A stretch of DNA of 64,000 nt from Mesostigma viride. Its lineage: Eukaryota; Streptophyta; Mesostigmatophyceae; Mesostigmatales; Mesostigmataceae. The position numbers were made by a program, and so were the translations under genes. The DNA lies in assembly GCA_009746045.1 (NCBI GenBank), contig RPFO01000231.1, positions 2,066,900 to 2,130,899 of the forward strand, read 5' to 3'. Under the pieces are notes generated by a model. It did not search any database, was not told the DNA's origin, and saw nothing but the letters and a program-made list of their open reading frames with translations. Below, one piece after another: positions 13,346-27,000 of the stretch; the first letter of the stretch is position 1; the number at the start of each line of letters is the position of its first letter.

Positions 13346-13860
13346 GGCCAAGGCCCCCCACTTTTTCGGACGCACTACGCCACCAGGGGCCCTGAGGCCC
13401 CCGCCGAAAGCTTCGACCCGCCGGGTTGAGCCCGCCGACCGGCCCGGCCCCTACGCCGGGGGGCGAACGCTCGGCGGCCTTCCTTTGGGGGCTTCCCATC
13501 GCGCGCGCTCGCGCCGGCCTGCCGCACCGTCGATCCCACGCTCCGTCCCTCACGTGCACGTCCAGCACGCGTCGTACTACTAGTACATCAACCCAGTCCG
13601 AATAGTACCGTATATTGTGAGACGTCGCCGTTCATTGCATGCAAGTATTTCCTTACTCATTACTTCCTAACAACTGAAACTGACAATGCAGCTATGCCAT
13701 GCAGGACACAATGTGGGTACCGCTTTTTGCAAGCGGCAGCCATAACGACCAAACACTTCCATGCAAACTCCCATGTTCATCATTCATTAATATTCATTGA
13801 GTGGCAATCCTTTGTAAACACATGCACCGTCGTTCATGCCCACCATGACTTCATGTAGAC
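13346..13860. other. GC-rich patch and leader before second minisatellite
   Basis: Bases 13346-13570 are GC-rich with no gene. Bases 13700-13815 match the leader at 8700-8830, so the long unit restarts here. Confidence 0.5.
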
Positions 13861-13924
13861 AACGTTTTGTACATTACTCGACAGTGCCCTTGTGCGCGAC
13901 CGTGGGGCGTGCCCTGTCCATTCG

Positions 13925-15470
13925 TGGGTGTGGTGGGGAGCTGCCATGCATGCGTGGGTTTAGAGGGTGGCTGGCATGTGTGCCTGGGTTTGTGGGGTGG
14001 CTGCCATGCGTGCGTGGGTGTGGGGGGTGGCTGGCATGCGTACGTGGGTGTGGGGGGTGGCTAGCATGCACGTGCATGCGGGGGGTGGCTGGCATGCATG
14101 CGTGCATGTGGGGGGTGGCTGGCATGCATGCGTGGGTTTGTGGGGTGGCTGATATGCGTGCGTGGGTGTGGGGGGTGGCTGGCATGCGTATGTGGGTGTG
14201 GGGGGTGGCTGGCATGCACGTGCATGTGGGGGGTGGCTGTCATGCATGCGTGCATGTGGGGGGTGGCTGGCATGCGTGCGTGGGTTTGTGGGGGGGTGGC
14301 ATACGTGCGTGGGTGTGGGGGTGGCTGGCATGCGTGCATGGGTTTGTGGGGTGGCTGGCATGCATGCGTGGGTGTGGGCGGGAGCTGCCATGCACGCATG
14401 TGGGGCGGGGCAGGCTGGCATGCGTGCGTGGGTGTGGGGGGGGACGGCATGCGTACTTGGTGACGGGGGTGGCTGGCATGCATAAGTGGGTTTGTGGGGT
14501 GGCTGGCATGCATGCGTGCATGTGGGGGGGGGCTGGCACGCGTGTGTGGGTTTGGGGGGGGGCTGGCATGCATGCGTGTGGGGGGGGGGGGCTGACATGC
14601 ATGCGTGGGTGTGGGTGGCTGGCATGCGTGCCTGGGTTTGGGGGTGGGCTGCCATGCGTGCGTGGGTTTAGGGGGTGGCTGGCATGCGTGCCTGGGTTCG
14701 TGGGGTGGGCTGCCATGCGTGCGTGGGTGTGGGGGGTGGCTGGCATGCACGTGCATGTGGGGGGTGGCTGGCATCCATGCGTGCGTGTGGGAGGTGGCTG
14801 GCATGCATGCGTGGGCTCGTGGGGTGGCTGGGATGCGTGCGTGGGTGTGGGGGTGGCTGGCATGCGTGCATGGGTTTGTGGGGTGGCTGGAATGCAAGCA
14901 TGCATGTGGGGGGGGGCTTGTTTGCATGTGGGGTGGCTGGCAAGCATGCGTGCATGTGGGGGGTGGCTGGCATGTGTTTTGGGGTTGGGGGGGCGGCTGC
15001 CATGCGTGCGTGGGTGTGGGGGGGGGCTGGCATGCATGCATGCATGTGGGGGGGCTGGCATCCATGCGTGGGTTTGTGGGGTGGCTGGCATGCATGCATG
15101 CACGAGGGGAGGGGCTGGCATGCGTGCGTGGGTGTGGGGGGGGCGTACGTGGGTATGGGGGGTGGCTGGCATGCGTCCGTGGGTGTGGGGGCGGAGTGGC
15201 ATGCATGCGTGGGTGTGGTGGGGGGCTGCCATGCATGCGTGGGTTTAGGGGGGGGCTGGCATGCGTGCCTGGGTTCGTGGGGTGGCTGCCATGTGTGCGT
15301 GGGTGTGAAGGGTGGCTGGCATGCGTACGTGGGTGTGGGGGGTGGCTGGCATGCATAAGTGGGTTTGTGTAAGGGGGGGGGGGTGGCTGGCATGCGTGCG
15401 TGGGCATGGGGGTGGCTGGCATGCGTGCGTGGGTTGGTGGGGTGCCTGGCATGCATGCGTGGGCCCGCGG
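13925..15470. repeat. Second minisatellite array
   Basis: This array uses the same CATGCGTGGGTGTGGGG family as 8880-11730 but is more diverged, with common variants GGCATGCACGTGCATGTGGG and GGCTGGCATGCATAAGTGGG. Long open frames on both strands are by-products of the repeat. Confidence 0.88.
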
Positions 15471-17425
15471 TGCCCCTGATTGCTGTCTGGCCCCTAATCA
15501 TGTGGATGTGGCTGGCTGCCTGCCCTCCTGTTTGCCCCATCCCCAAACCCCATGCCGCAAGGCTCGTAGCTCAAGCCCCATGGCTCATGCCCCATGGCCC
15601 TTGCCTGCCAGCCTACCTGTGCTGTATACCCTTGCAGCCTTTCCTGCCTCGCCTGGCGTGGCCTGCCCTGCCCTCTCTGCCCTCCCGCCCGCCCATGCGG
15701 TCCGTTGCCACGGATGGAAAATGAGAAGAAAACGAATATGGCCCCGCTGGCACCACAAATCACCTGGTTGGTCAACCAAGGGGATAGCCTGCACAATGAG
15801 ACAGGAACACAGAAGACCCAGCAAAGCAAGATTCAGGTTGTAAGCCAGTGGAGATTACTTTTGACTTGCTTGATGAAGAAATATAAAACACATTCTACTG
15901 TCACACCTTCTATGAACAAATGGTTGATTGATCACCTTATACACCACGTAAACATGTTACCAGACGCGCTCTTCACCCCAGTGAAAATCCACGCGCGAAG
16001 CAAGGCAGATTATCTTACGCAGTAAGCACCATGAATGTCAGCGAGTACAGCAGTAAATGACTCCCTAAACTCATGACCAGGCAAGCATCCACAGGGGCGT
16101 TCACCGCCCAGTATATTCCAGAAAAAAGCATCACAGATTCTAGCCCGGTCATCGAAACAAACGACTCACCATCGGCATCGCCAGCGTACGTCCCGTGGCA
16201 ACAAGTGATTCCAGCGTTCATTCCAATATTGTGTGACGACAACAGAAACTCGTCGGCCACACCCACGCCTTCCACGAACAGCAAACTGATTTCACTAGGC
16301 ACCCAATACGTCAAGCAAAGAAGCACGATAACATAATACCTAAATCTACAACGACATTCCATTTCCAGGTCCCTAGCTATCGCAGCAGGCCATAGCGCCC
16401 CGAACCTCTCCCACGCACGTGACTGCCCACCGACGTCCAGCCAGATCAGAAACAATTTAAAGGTACGCATCGAAATGGAACATTGAACGCTATAAAAGCA
16501 ATGCCCACGCATTGTCCATCCCCAATTTTCCAGGCAGCGTTGACCGCCATCCCCAGCCAGCAGGAAATTAAATTAAGTGCTGTCGCAGCATGTCGCCCCT
16601 CCCCCCTCGCAGTCCTGGTTTATGCACGTTCGATTGCTTGGGCGCGTCCAGGCGGTCCAGCACCGCGTACTACCCACTTGAAAATCCTCCCAAGTCATTT
16701 ATTTCCAGCTTGGTAAGTACGGAATCTGGCAGAAATTCGTCCAGCAAGCATCATACTACTCTCCACTCCTCCAACTCAAATTTTGCGTATAATTTTAGAA
16801 TAAATATCAGTCACATCATGTTCAGACTATAACTTCGGTCTGAATCGAAAATTGCAACGGAAACGCTCAGTGAAACGGTTTCTGAACGAAATGCGGACAA
16901 CGAAACGGCCGTAACGCCCAAAATTTCACGGTTTCTAAACATTATTTGCACGGTTTCGAAACAATTTCTGGACGTTCCGTCGAACTGACGCACTGAACGC
17001 TACGAAATTTTAGGACGGCGCCCTCTCGGCCAAGCGATGGGCCCAGTAGCCGCAGTTGATCGCCGCTAGCGATGGGATGTTTGATTCGCGACACAGAGTT
17101 TGACGCCCTCGAAGAAGCCGACATCGTGCCGGGTTCCGTATTTTTATCTGGCCGCGGCCATTGGCTGGCCTCCTATCTGCCCGCAAAAGTGCTGAACCGG
17201 ATCTGGACGTAACTGCCGTTTCAGACCCCGTTCAGACTTTGTGACAGTCGATCTGCCTAGTTTGCCACTTTTCGGGCAACTGCTCCGATTGGGCGCCACC
17301 GCGGATCTCCGGATCGCCCTGACTATCGGCCGCCCTGCGCTCGCGGTTCTCGTACGGGCCACTTTTCGGGCCTCACGGTTTGCCCAATCTTTTCGTTCGT
17401 GTTAATCGTAGTTACTAGAAGGGGA
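15471..17425 (+). repeat. Long-unit repeat, copy 3
   Basis: After a C-rich stretch (15480-15700) the copy follows copy 2 closely from about 15708 to 16380. It lacks roughly 175 bp, the junction lying near 16140. It then diverges through CCACGCACGTGACTGC (about 16410), a TATA box GCTATAAAAGCA (about 16489), a C-rich stretch and GTTCAG motifs (16817, 17230). The tail is AATCGTAGTTACTAG near 17403. No protein is conserved with the other copies. Confidence 0.65.
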
Positions 17426-17974
17426 CAGGACAGTCGCCTGCGCTGCTTGTGCACACATACGATACGGACAAGCTCTGCGCGTCCGCACGCCGCACGTGCG
17501 TAGATGGGGCGACGGAAACTCAAACTTGTATGTACCAGCTTCGTACCTGGGTAGCAAATTTAGCGACCTGCGCGATTCTCACCAGCCAAAAGAGTTATTG
17601 CTGAATGCTGAGGTGCGCGCAGATGACACTTCATTTTGCTCCCACCGCTTGTTGTTTTCAGGGAGACTTTGGCGCTAGGTATGGTGAAGTACGTAGCACT
17701 TCGCAAACAGCGCCATAATTTGACGGCATTTTGGTGAGCCGAATTAAATATGTGAAATACAAAGACGCACCTTGCATGGTACGGCACTTTATTTTGAGTG
17801 CATTTCCAAATCTATTTTACTGAAGCCAGAGGAGGTCACCAAAGTTTTGCACGGTTGACATTAGTTGGATTAGATGTTGAAAAAGACAGCTGTGGCTTAC
17901 ACTAGCCACAAGCTCGCTCCCTTGATGTCATTGCCTTGTAAAATTGGCAGCGTGAATAAGGCGTAACGGCAGCA
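17426..17974 (+). other. Intergenic region upstream of the 18-kb gene
   Basis: No gene is visible. The stretch separates the repeat tail from the TATA box of the gene beginning at 18030. Confidence 0.4.
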
Positions 17975-17983
17975 TATAAAAGG
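17975..17983 (+). promoter_or_regulatory. TATA box of the 18-kb gene
   Basis: TATAAAAGG lies about 50 bp upstream of the ATG at 18030, which leaves room for a short 5' leader. The motif agrees well with a eukaryotic TATA box. Assignment to this gene is inferred from position only. Confidence 0.5.
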
Positions 17984-18029
17984 ATTAATTACTAGTGGTC
18001 CGTAAACCTGTCAAGTACTGGTCAGCCTG

Positions 18030-21000
18030 ATGCAGTCAGCAGAGACAGCGGTATCGGCAGGAGATGGAGCCGGGGAGGCGGAAGAGGTATACGCCACGAA
18101 TTTCATTCATTTTTCGATTTCTCTCATGCCTTACTGCCATGGTTTGCTCTGTCGACGTCTGTCTGTGCAGCTCAATGAACCTGTCGTGCAATTACCTGTC
18201 GGACCTCCATTTTTCAGCAAACGGCCGACATAGCGGCGTGGCTACGCCTGAATGCTGCCAAGAGGGCGGAGGCCAACCCGGAGTCTGTCGAGACCGTCAT
18301 TCGGGAGCAGATGCGAGATTGTTTTCAGCTGCTTAGCCTGGAAGATAGAGGTGAGTTACGGCCTCTGTGCCCTTCGCTGGTCTGCGGATTGTGGCTGGTT
18401 TCATGCCACAAGCATCCCACTGCTGGTATCATTTTCAGAAGCCAATTTCTTCGCGCGGATAGCTGCACAGCTGGTTCTTAACATCGGCATCGTCGCAGTC
18501 GTTGCTTTCAGGGTCTTGATTTCCCCACCATGAGGTGCCTATGGCACCTGGGGCGTGTATAGTGCCAACTCTACCCCCGCCCTCCTACCCAGCCATTCCA
18601 ACCCCACTGCTGGCTGCTGCTCCTCCCACTCCTACCCCACTGCTTGCGGCTGCTCCTCCCACCCCTACCCCATGGCTGGCGGCAGCTCCTCCCCAGCGCC
18701 ACGATCCCTAAGGGAATACCCCATTTATCTATGAGTACTGTTCTCTGCTGCTTGCTGTATTCCTGTTGTCTGCTTGCGCCGGGCTCGCTCGCCATTTCAA
18801 CCAGCAGCATACCAACTCATCGTCTGCGCCTCGTATCCCTGGTATTTGTGCTCGCAGTTGCGCGCCCCCCAACCTGGTACTACCAGGCTGACCTGGTTGA
18901 ATTTGGCATGATCCTCGTGTATTCCCCTGCACCTGTGTTTGCAAGTGCAGGTGCAAACGTGTACCAAACCAGAACGCGGTGCCTTGCATTGTCTGCGTTG
19001 TTCCTCCCTCCCTCCCTCCTCCCTCCCTCCCTCCCTCCCTCCCTCCCTCCCTCCCTCCCTCCCTCCCTCCCTCCCTCCCTCCCTCCCTCCCTCCTCCCTC
19101 CCTCCCTCCCTCCCTCCCTCCTCCCTCCCTCCCTCCTCCCTCCCTCCCTCCCTCCCTCCCTCCCTCCCTCCCTCCCTCCTCCCTCCTCCCTCCCTCCCTC
19201 CCTCCCTCCCTCCCTCCCTCCCTCCCTCCCTCCTCCCCCTCCCTCCCTCCCTCCCTCCCTCCTCCCTCCCTCCCTCCCTCCCTCCCTCCCTCCCTCCTCC
19301 CTCCCTCCCTCCCTCCCTCCCTCCCTCCCTCCTCCCTCCCTCCCTCCCTCCCTCCCTCCCTCCCTCCCTCCCTCCCTCCCTCCCTCCTCCCTCCCTCCCT
19401 CCCTCCCTCCCTCCCTCCCTCCCTCCCTCCTCCCTCCTCCCTCCCTCCTCCCTCCCTCCCTCCCTCCCTCCCTCCCTCCCTCCCTCCTCCCTCCCTCCTC
19501 CCTCCCTCCTCCCTCCCTCCCTCCCTCCCTCCCTCCCTCCCTCCCTCCCTCCCTCCCTCCCTCCCTCCCTCCCTCCCTCCCTCCCTCCCTCCCTCCCTCC
19601 CTCCCTCCCCCCCCCCCCTCCCTCCCTCCCTCCCTCCCTCGCGTCGTTGGTATTCATTTATGTTCGCGCATGCGTGCCACCCAAGCCTTGGTGTCGGCAC
19701 TTTTGTCCCTATGGCCCTGATGCTTCTTCTCTTTGTTCGCGTGCACTATACCTGGATTCACCCCTGCCTCGCTTGTCACACGCAGCCAGCATAAACACGC
19801 AGGATCTCTTTGACAACTTCTTGGCGTTCTACAAGCGGTGGGAGGCGCGCAGGCAGCGGCGGCGGCGGCGGACGGTGCCTGAAACGGAGGATCCTCTGGA
19901 GATGTGAGCAAACCTCCCTGGCCACGTGAGCAAACCTCCCTGGCCTGGGGGTTGGAGCAAACCCTTGTTGTCAAGTTGGGGGCAGGTTTAGGGGTGTGGG
20001 GGTTAGCCCTTGGATTGAGGGCGGAGGTTAGTTGAGGGGAGAGGTTGGAGGGTCGAAGGAGACGGGGCAGCGGGGAGAGGGGGGAGGAAGGAATGAGAGG
20101 TGAGGGGTGAAAGTCCAAAGATTGAACGCGGATTGGGAAGGGGGAGAGGCTATTGTTAGGGGCGATTGTTAGGGGTTCCTCTTGTTCTTGTATATTCATG
20201 TACACGTATTGCTTTGGTTTTATTAACTTTTGCGTAACTAATTCCTGGATCCATGCCTTTCTTTATGCTGTGTCTCGGCTGTGCTGCTTTACCCCCCACA
20301 AAGGGTGCTGTATCTCTTACATGTCCAGCGTGAAGTGTCTTATCTCTTACATCTGCTGCTTATTAAGTTTTGGCTGTGCGGTCCCGTCCCGCCGACATGC
20401 CCTGGCGCCTGCTGGCTGCCACGGTGCGCACGGTCGCCAGATTCACCGAGTGGATTTCGTCACTCAGCAAGGAGTCGTCGGAGCCAAATGCGGACGAGAA
20501 GACCAACCACTCGGCAAAGGTGAGAAGGGGAAATGCTCAGGCAAAGGGAGATGGGACAAGCACTCATAGGTGAGGTGGGCCATTTCTTGTCAAAGGTGAG
20601 CAGACTTCGTCAGCTACTAGGCAATTGTGAGGAGGCGGAATACTCGGCAAAGGTGAGACTCGGCCACTGGTGAGGGATGCTGCGGCGATGACTGTATCCG
20701 GCCAGTGGTGAGACTGGCAACCAACCAGTGGGTCAGGGTGAGAACACCAATCATTTGGCAAAGGTGAGACAATAATTCCCAGCAATTTTTTTGTATCTTA
20801 TTTAATTTTTTGTATCTTAGTACTAAAGACAGCCTAGCTTTAGCAGCAAAACATATGTGTGAGGAGTGGATGTAAAATTATTTCAAAAGATCTTCTTCCC
20901 ATCAATTTTCCCTATATTTATGAGGACGAGTTATTTATGGTAAAGCAAATTCCTTCGCCAGAGCAACTCATGTCGGTCTTGATGAAATGAGCAATCACTC

Positions 21001-24000
21001 AGCAAAGGTTAGGCCTGAGGGGTGCTGGGGTGGTGTATGACGCCAGCGGCTATGATGCCGCAGGGCACCGACCCTGGGCAGACAAGAACGGGAATCCTTT
21101 GCCCACTTCTAGAATGCCAGTGTGGGTGGGCAACCGATGGCTGTTACCTTCACAATGCAGGGTGAGGTAGACTGCAGATGGGAAGCAGCGCCGAGTGCGC
21201 GGTTTTCGCGTGCCGGGGAAGGCGACAGGAATGTGTCACAGAATTCTAGGCGGGGCCTATTCCCCGAATAAGTGAGGAATTCATATGCCACACATTGGCA
21301 TGCGTGATTTCCCTCGCGTCCGCCCACTCTGCCAGCATTAGTGGCATGCACAATGTCCCCCGCATCGGCCCACTCTCCCAGCATTCGTGGCATGCGTGGT
21401 TTCCCTGGCATCGGCTCCGCCGTAGCGTCCGTTCCTCTGGTCAGTCTTGGTTTCCTCTCCCCCGATCTCCTGTTGTGGCCATCCTGTTTGTTTGCTCCTG
21501 CCCGGTTGCCCTGCAAACACGTAGTTATCGTTGCCCTGGATCATGATACGACGTACATCCACATAATGACTTCAGGGTCACGTGCTTGCCATGGGTACCC
21601 TCCATACGGTTGCGGCCATTACATCGTTATTTCTGCAGTATGGTAGCTTATTAGTTGATTAACGTGCGTCCGCTGGGGATACTCTCAAGTGATACTCTCA
21701 AGTGATACGCTCAAGTGATACGCTCAAGTGCGCTGTGAATACTGTAATACTGTAATGGCTGCCAAGTGCATCTTAGTGCATGCGCTACTGCAGTAAGTGA
21801 TTATACGCTGTATACTCAACATCTGGTTTTCAGTTCCGCTGCATGCTGCCTCGTCGGCCTTCCTCTCCTGCACCTGCTTTGTCCTGGTACGCGTCTTGCG
21901 CCCTGTGTGTGTCTTGCGCCCTGTGGGTCTTGTGCCCGCCTCTTCCTCGGCCCACCCACGCATCAGGTATTCAGGAGCCTTCTGCATGTCCTTGCACTTG
22001 CCTGTTTGGCTCGGTGCCCACCCACCGATGCGCCTCCTTCAAAGCGCCTTGTGTATGCCCCTGCACCTGTTTGCCTCGGTGGCCACCCACCCAAGCAGCT
22101 ACTTATGGCCGCGCGTGTCCGACCTTGCCTTTTTTGTGCCGTTCTGTGCCGGTGCCCATCCCACCAAGCAGCTATGTATGGATGCTACTTTTTGGATGCT
22201 ATTTTTTGTGCCTATTTGTCATGTCGGTGCCCACACGCCGAGCAGCTATTTATAGGCGCGTTCCGCCGCAAGCGCGTGCTGGACCTGGTCATGGCCAAAG
22301 CGCGCTCTTCTGGCTTCCGCAATGTGGGCACGCCGCCCTCGGCCAGCAGCATGCCGGGCGCGTCCACATCAGCGTTGGCGTCGTTCAACCTCGAGGAGGC
22401 GAGGAAGCCGCAGGAGGTGCGTGGGCGTGCACATTTGCTGCGTTTTTACTGTAAGGGTATTAATTCTAGTGTATCGAACACAGGAAGCCGCAGGCGGTGC
22501 GTGCATGCGCCAATTTCAGAGCGTGTTAAGAGCGTGTTAAGAGCGTGTTAAGAGCATGTTAAGAGCGTGTTAAGAGCGTGTTAAGAGCGTGTTAAGAGCG
22601 TGTCAAGAGCGTGTCAAGAGCGTGTTAAGAGCGTGGTAAGAGTGTGTTAAGAGCGTGTTAAGAGCGTGTCAACAGTGTGTCAAGAGTGTGTTAAGAGCGT
22701 GTCAACAGTGTGTTTAGAGCGTGTTACCTTTAAAGATGCGTAACAGAAAGTTGCACATGGTGCAAATACGTTTTCAGCGTTTTGGTTCATGTCATCTATC
22801 TCAGGAAGCGGCAAGCGTTGCTCCACCCTTGTTTTGAAGCGTGCCCGCCGGCATCATCCATCACAGGAAGCCATAGGCGGTGCATGGCCCGACGCTGCTT
22901 ATACCAACTACTATCGATAGCTAGACGGTGTAATACTGCACCGAGGTGGTGTGCTGCGCGCACAGGACCATGGTGGTGTCCTGTGGGTGCGACCGTATGC
23001 TGGCGTGCTTGCGTGCCGGGGTGTGTGCTGGCGTGCTTGCATGCCGGGGGGTGCTCGCATGCCGGGGGGGGGTGCTGGTGTACGGTGGTGCTTGCGTGCT
23101 TTTACTAGTTCGCCAGGCGGGGCGCGGTGGGGCGCATGCTTGCATGCTTGTATGCCAGGCGGTCCTTATGTGGTACTAAAGTGTAGTGCGAGCATGTCCT
23201 TTGGGTGCGGGTAGTCGGATGTGCTTTAGCTCTGCGGCATTCTGGTCTCCAGTCCCCACCAGATCATCACAAGTTTGTCGTGGTGGAATAAAGTCTATTC
23301 GCAGAAGCCCAGCCGTCCGAGCAACTCTGCACCGGGAGCATCCTTCGAACAACACCGTTCCAACAACACCCAACCCACGATATGTGTCCATCAACACCTT
23401 TCCAACAGAGTTGGTTCCTTAGTAAACCAAGTAACGGGTCCATTTTTAACGTGTCTGTTAGCAACACCTTTCCAAGAGAATTAGAGCATTAGTGACCCAA
23501 GTTTACCACTCCAACGACGCGACTTCGAAAACATGGTCACCACCAAGTCCATTCCTGCAGCAACCTGCTAATAATGTTGTCCATCACCCCCACGCTGCCC
23601 ATGTCCATGACAACAACAAAAACTAAATATACCACGCTCCAAACCCGCCCAGCCCGCACCGGTAAACTCGCTGTCCCACCGCTGGGGCCAGGTCGTCGCC
23701 TCTGTCATCCGCAACGACAACGACCACCGGCACGCGCTGCTCGACCGGCTCAAACGGCTGGGCCTGGAGGAGGAGAAGCACAAGGGGGAGATGGGGGCTG
23801 GGGGGGCACATGCCACTACCACGCATGGGACGATGCGCTGGTCGACGGGGTCGTTCCCAGAGGATTATTACACGTAGGTTTTGGGGGGGGGGAGTCTGCA
23901 GGATGATTGTGGAAAAGTTGGGTCTGGTTTTTGGAGGGACGATCACATTTAGGTTTGGGAGATCTATAGACGATGTTTGTGCATAGGTTTATTTGGGGGG

Positions 24001-27000
24001 GGGTCCAGAGGGTTATCATAATTTACACACGAAAGTTTGTCATCAAATGGCGCATCCCAAAAGAAAACTGCATAGGTTTTTGGGGGGCTGCAGAGGGCTA
24101 TCATTCGTTTTTTGGGGGGGCCGGTGTGTGGGGGGGGTAGATGACTACCACGTGCTGGTTGCGACGTGCGGTATCCTGCATAGGTTTGGGGTGAATAATG
24201 GAGAATAGCTGTGCGAAAGTTTGAGCGGGTTTCAGAGGACCATCAGGCGTGAGTTTGGGGGTGGTTCCCGGAATGTGCGTATGTTTGAGGCTGTCTGGGG
24301 CTGTCTGGGGCTGCCTGGGGCTGCCTGGGGCTGTCTGGGGCTGTCTGGGGCTGTCTGGGGCTGCCTGGGGCTGTCTGGGGCTGCCTGGGCTGCCTGGGGC
24401 TGTCTGGGGCTGCCTGGGCTGTCTGGGGCTGTCTGGGGCTGTCTTGGGCTGCCTGGGGCTGTCTGGGGCTGTCTTGGGCTGCCTGGGGCTATCTGGGGCT
24501 GTCTGGGGCTGTCTTGGGCTGTCTTGGGCTGTCTTGGGCTGTCTTGGGCTGTCTTGGGCTGTCTTGGGCTGTCTTGGGCTGTCTTGGGCTGTCTGGGGCT
24601 GTTCCTGGCGAGGGTTTGCGGGTGATCTTGGTTGCCTGGGAAGGGGAAGGGGAAATGGCAGCAAGGGCAGGTGACGGATGGGTGGTGGTGGGCAGCTAAG
24701 TCTGTGCAAGGTTTTTTGGGTAGCATGCGGCAGTCAAGTTGGACCGCGATGGGCAGCACGCGCGGGTGCATACAGGCCATCATGGGCGGGGATGTGGGGT
24801 GGGACATTGGTTGGTAAGGAGCAAGAAGGACGGGTGAAGGATGCGTGCTGATGGGCACAAAGGCAGGGGAAACTTTGCTGTGCCGATGACTGCCACCGTT
24901 CCTTGTCTACCTGCCTTGTACTTTTTTATCGTCGTTCTAGGTCTCATGAGCCTTATCTCCTTGGATTTCTCTACCCCTGTCTCTATGCTTGAGTCGGTTT
25001 CTACTACTATCGGTACCATCTTATCCGTACTCCAGACTCCCTTTCCAACTCCAGTATCCATTATCAGGTAACTGTTTAATTATATACAACTACGTTTTTC
25101 TTTTTTCGGTCTGTGGCTGCTGCCCTCAGCCTGTCCAAGTAGGCATGGCTGGTCTCCCTCATCTCTCTCTATTCTGCCGATATTTTTATCGGTACTATTG
25201 GTGTTCTGTTTCTGTTTGTCTTGTGTTCCCCCGTCGCTGCCCTCAGACTATCGAAATCAGCGCGGCGGCGCATGCGGCGCAGCATGGCCAACCAGAAGCG
25301 CAGGGACAAGATCGAGAACACAAAGGAGCACGTGGAGCAGATGAAGCAGCTCGGCATGTGGGTGGCCGCTTGTGTTCACCAACACTGCTCCTGTCACAAG
25401 TAGTTTAGCTTAGTGGAAAGAGAAGATCCTGAACAAGGAGTTGGGAGTTTGGGGGGGGGGGGGTCGGGTAGGCGGGCGGGCGGGCAGGCGGACGGCCAGG
25501 GGAGGCGCAGAGGGGGGGGGCAGTGCGTGTGTGTGTGTGTGTGTGTGTTGTGTCTTTGTGTGAGTGTCAGGGGGGGGGAGGACGGTTGACAAAGCTCTGG
25601 TTGTGCATGAATAATCTATTATTATCTTTTCCTTTTGTACCAGGAATATAGCTTTGTTCTTGCCGTGATATCCCCCCAATCAAGTGAGGCAAGTACTCAG
25701 GTTGAGCGTGGACTTGCGTAAGTTGCATGCAAGAAAGGAGGCACGAGTACATGGTCAGAGTCAAGACCGCCTTTCTGTGTGCCGCTTTTCACATCAGGTA
25801 TACTTTCTGGTCAAAGAACTTACTTCCCTAGTCGAAGAAGCTTTCTTTCCTAGTAGAGCACCTAATATAGTTTCCTATGAACGTGTCAGGCTCGAAGCGC
25901 CTGGCGGCTGGGTACATATGCGCGTCGGTAATTTAGTACCGTCCATTCCTGGTTGTGTCTGTGTCTCTATTCGCGCCTGCGCTCGTCTCTGTAACTGTTG
26001 TCTGAGGCCACTGCACATGCCTTGCCATGCGCTGCATCTCTCGTAGAGGCTCCATTGTCACAAAACAGTGCCCATAACAAAACATTGCCAATAACACACG
26101 TTTTGCGCGTGCTCCGCAATGGCCCACGTCATGCACGAACGTGGACATAACGCCTTGCAGGCAATCGCTGGCCGCCATCTGTCGCAAGCAGAACCGCAGC
26201 CGCCGGTCAGACGGGGCCGGCCTGCCTGCTTCTGGCAGCTCTGATGATTGGCTGTCGCCCAATGATGACGCAAGGCCAGGGGCGAGCGGCGATGACGTGG
26301 CTGTGACATCAGCGACGTCTCCTGGGAGTAAAAGCCCGAGAAAGGTACGATGAGCTGTAACTTTAAATTGTTTCTCTCGTTAATAACTAAGGCACGGCTG
26401 GACTATCGTGTCCGTTCATCACGGCGATTGGGCTACAGTGTCCATTTATTACGGCGATTGGGCTACAGTGTCCATTTATTACGGCGATTGGGCTACAGTG
26501 TCCATTTATTACGGCGGTTGGGCTTCAGTGTCCATTTATTACGGCGATTGGGCTTCAGTGTCCATTTATTACGGCGATTGGGCTACAGTGTCCATTTATT
26601 ACGGCGGTTGGGCTTCAGTGTCCATTTATTACGGCGATTGGGCTTCAGTGTCCATTTATTACGGCGATTGGGCTTCAGTGTCCATTTATTACGGCGATTG
26701 GGCTACAGTGTCCATTTATTACGGCGATTGGGCTTCAGTGTCCATTTATTACGGCGATTGGGCTTCAGTGTCCATTTATTACGGCGATTGGGCTACAGTG
26801 TCCATTTATTACGGCGATTGGGCTTCAGTGTCCATTTATTACGGCGATTGGGCTTCAGTGTCCATTTATTACGGCGATTGGGCTACAGTGTCCGTCCATT
26901 GCGGTGGATGGACTATGGTGTCCGTCCATTGCGGCGGTCTCCTCCCTGCGGGTATGACGGTTCCCTGTGGGTACGATGGTTTGTCAGTGGAAAATTATCC

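Noticed and set aside
8880..15470. CRISPR-like or centromeric array
   Set aside because: Repeats are contiguous with no unique spacers of constant length, and the context is a eukaryotic minisatellite. A centromere role cannot be judged from sequence.
18436..18533. Possible extra exon reading [16 protein letters not shown]
   Set aside because: It follows a good acceptor and fits exon 2 in phase, but no convincing donor follows in frame, while exon 2 joins exon 3 (19786) directly in phase.
18644..19907. Pro-Ser-Leu and Gly-Arg-Glu repeat proteins
   Set aside because: They are translations of the (CCCT)n tract in any frame. Only the short exon at 19786-19903 has independent coding character.
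20368..20519. Alternative frame of exon 4 ([17 protein letters not shown]) whose phase fits exon 3 directly
   Set aside because: Its third codon positions are much less GC-rich than those of the frame containing [16 protein letters not shown], and that frame joins exon 5 at 22246 in phase. I kept the latter and left the exon 3 to exon 4 join open.
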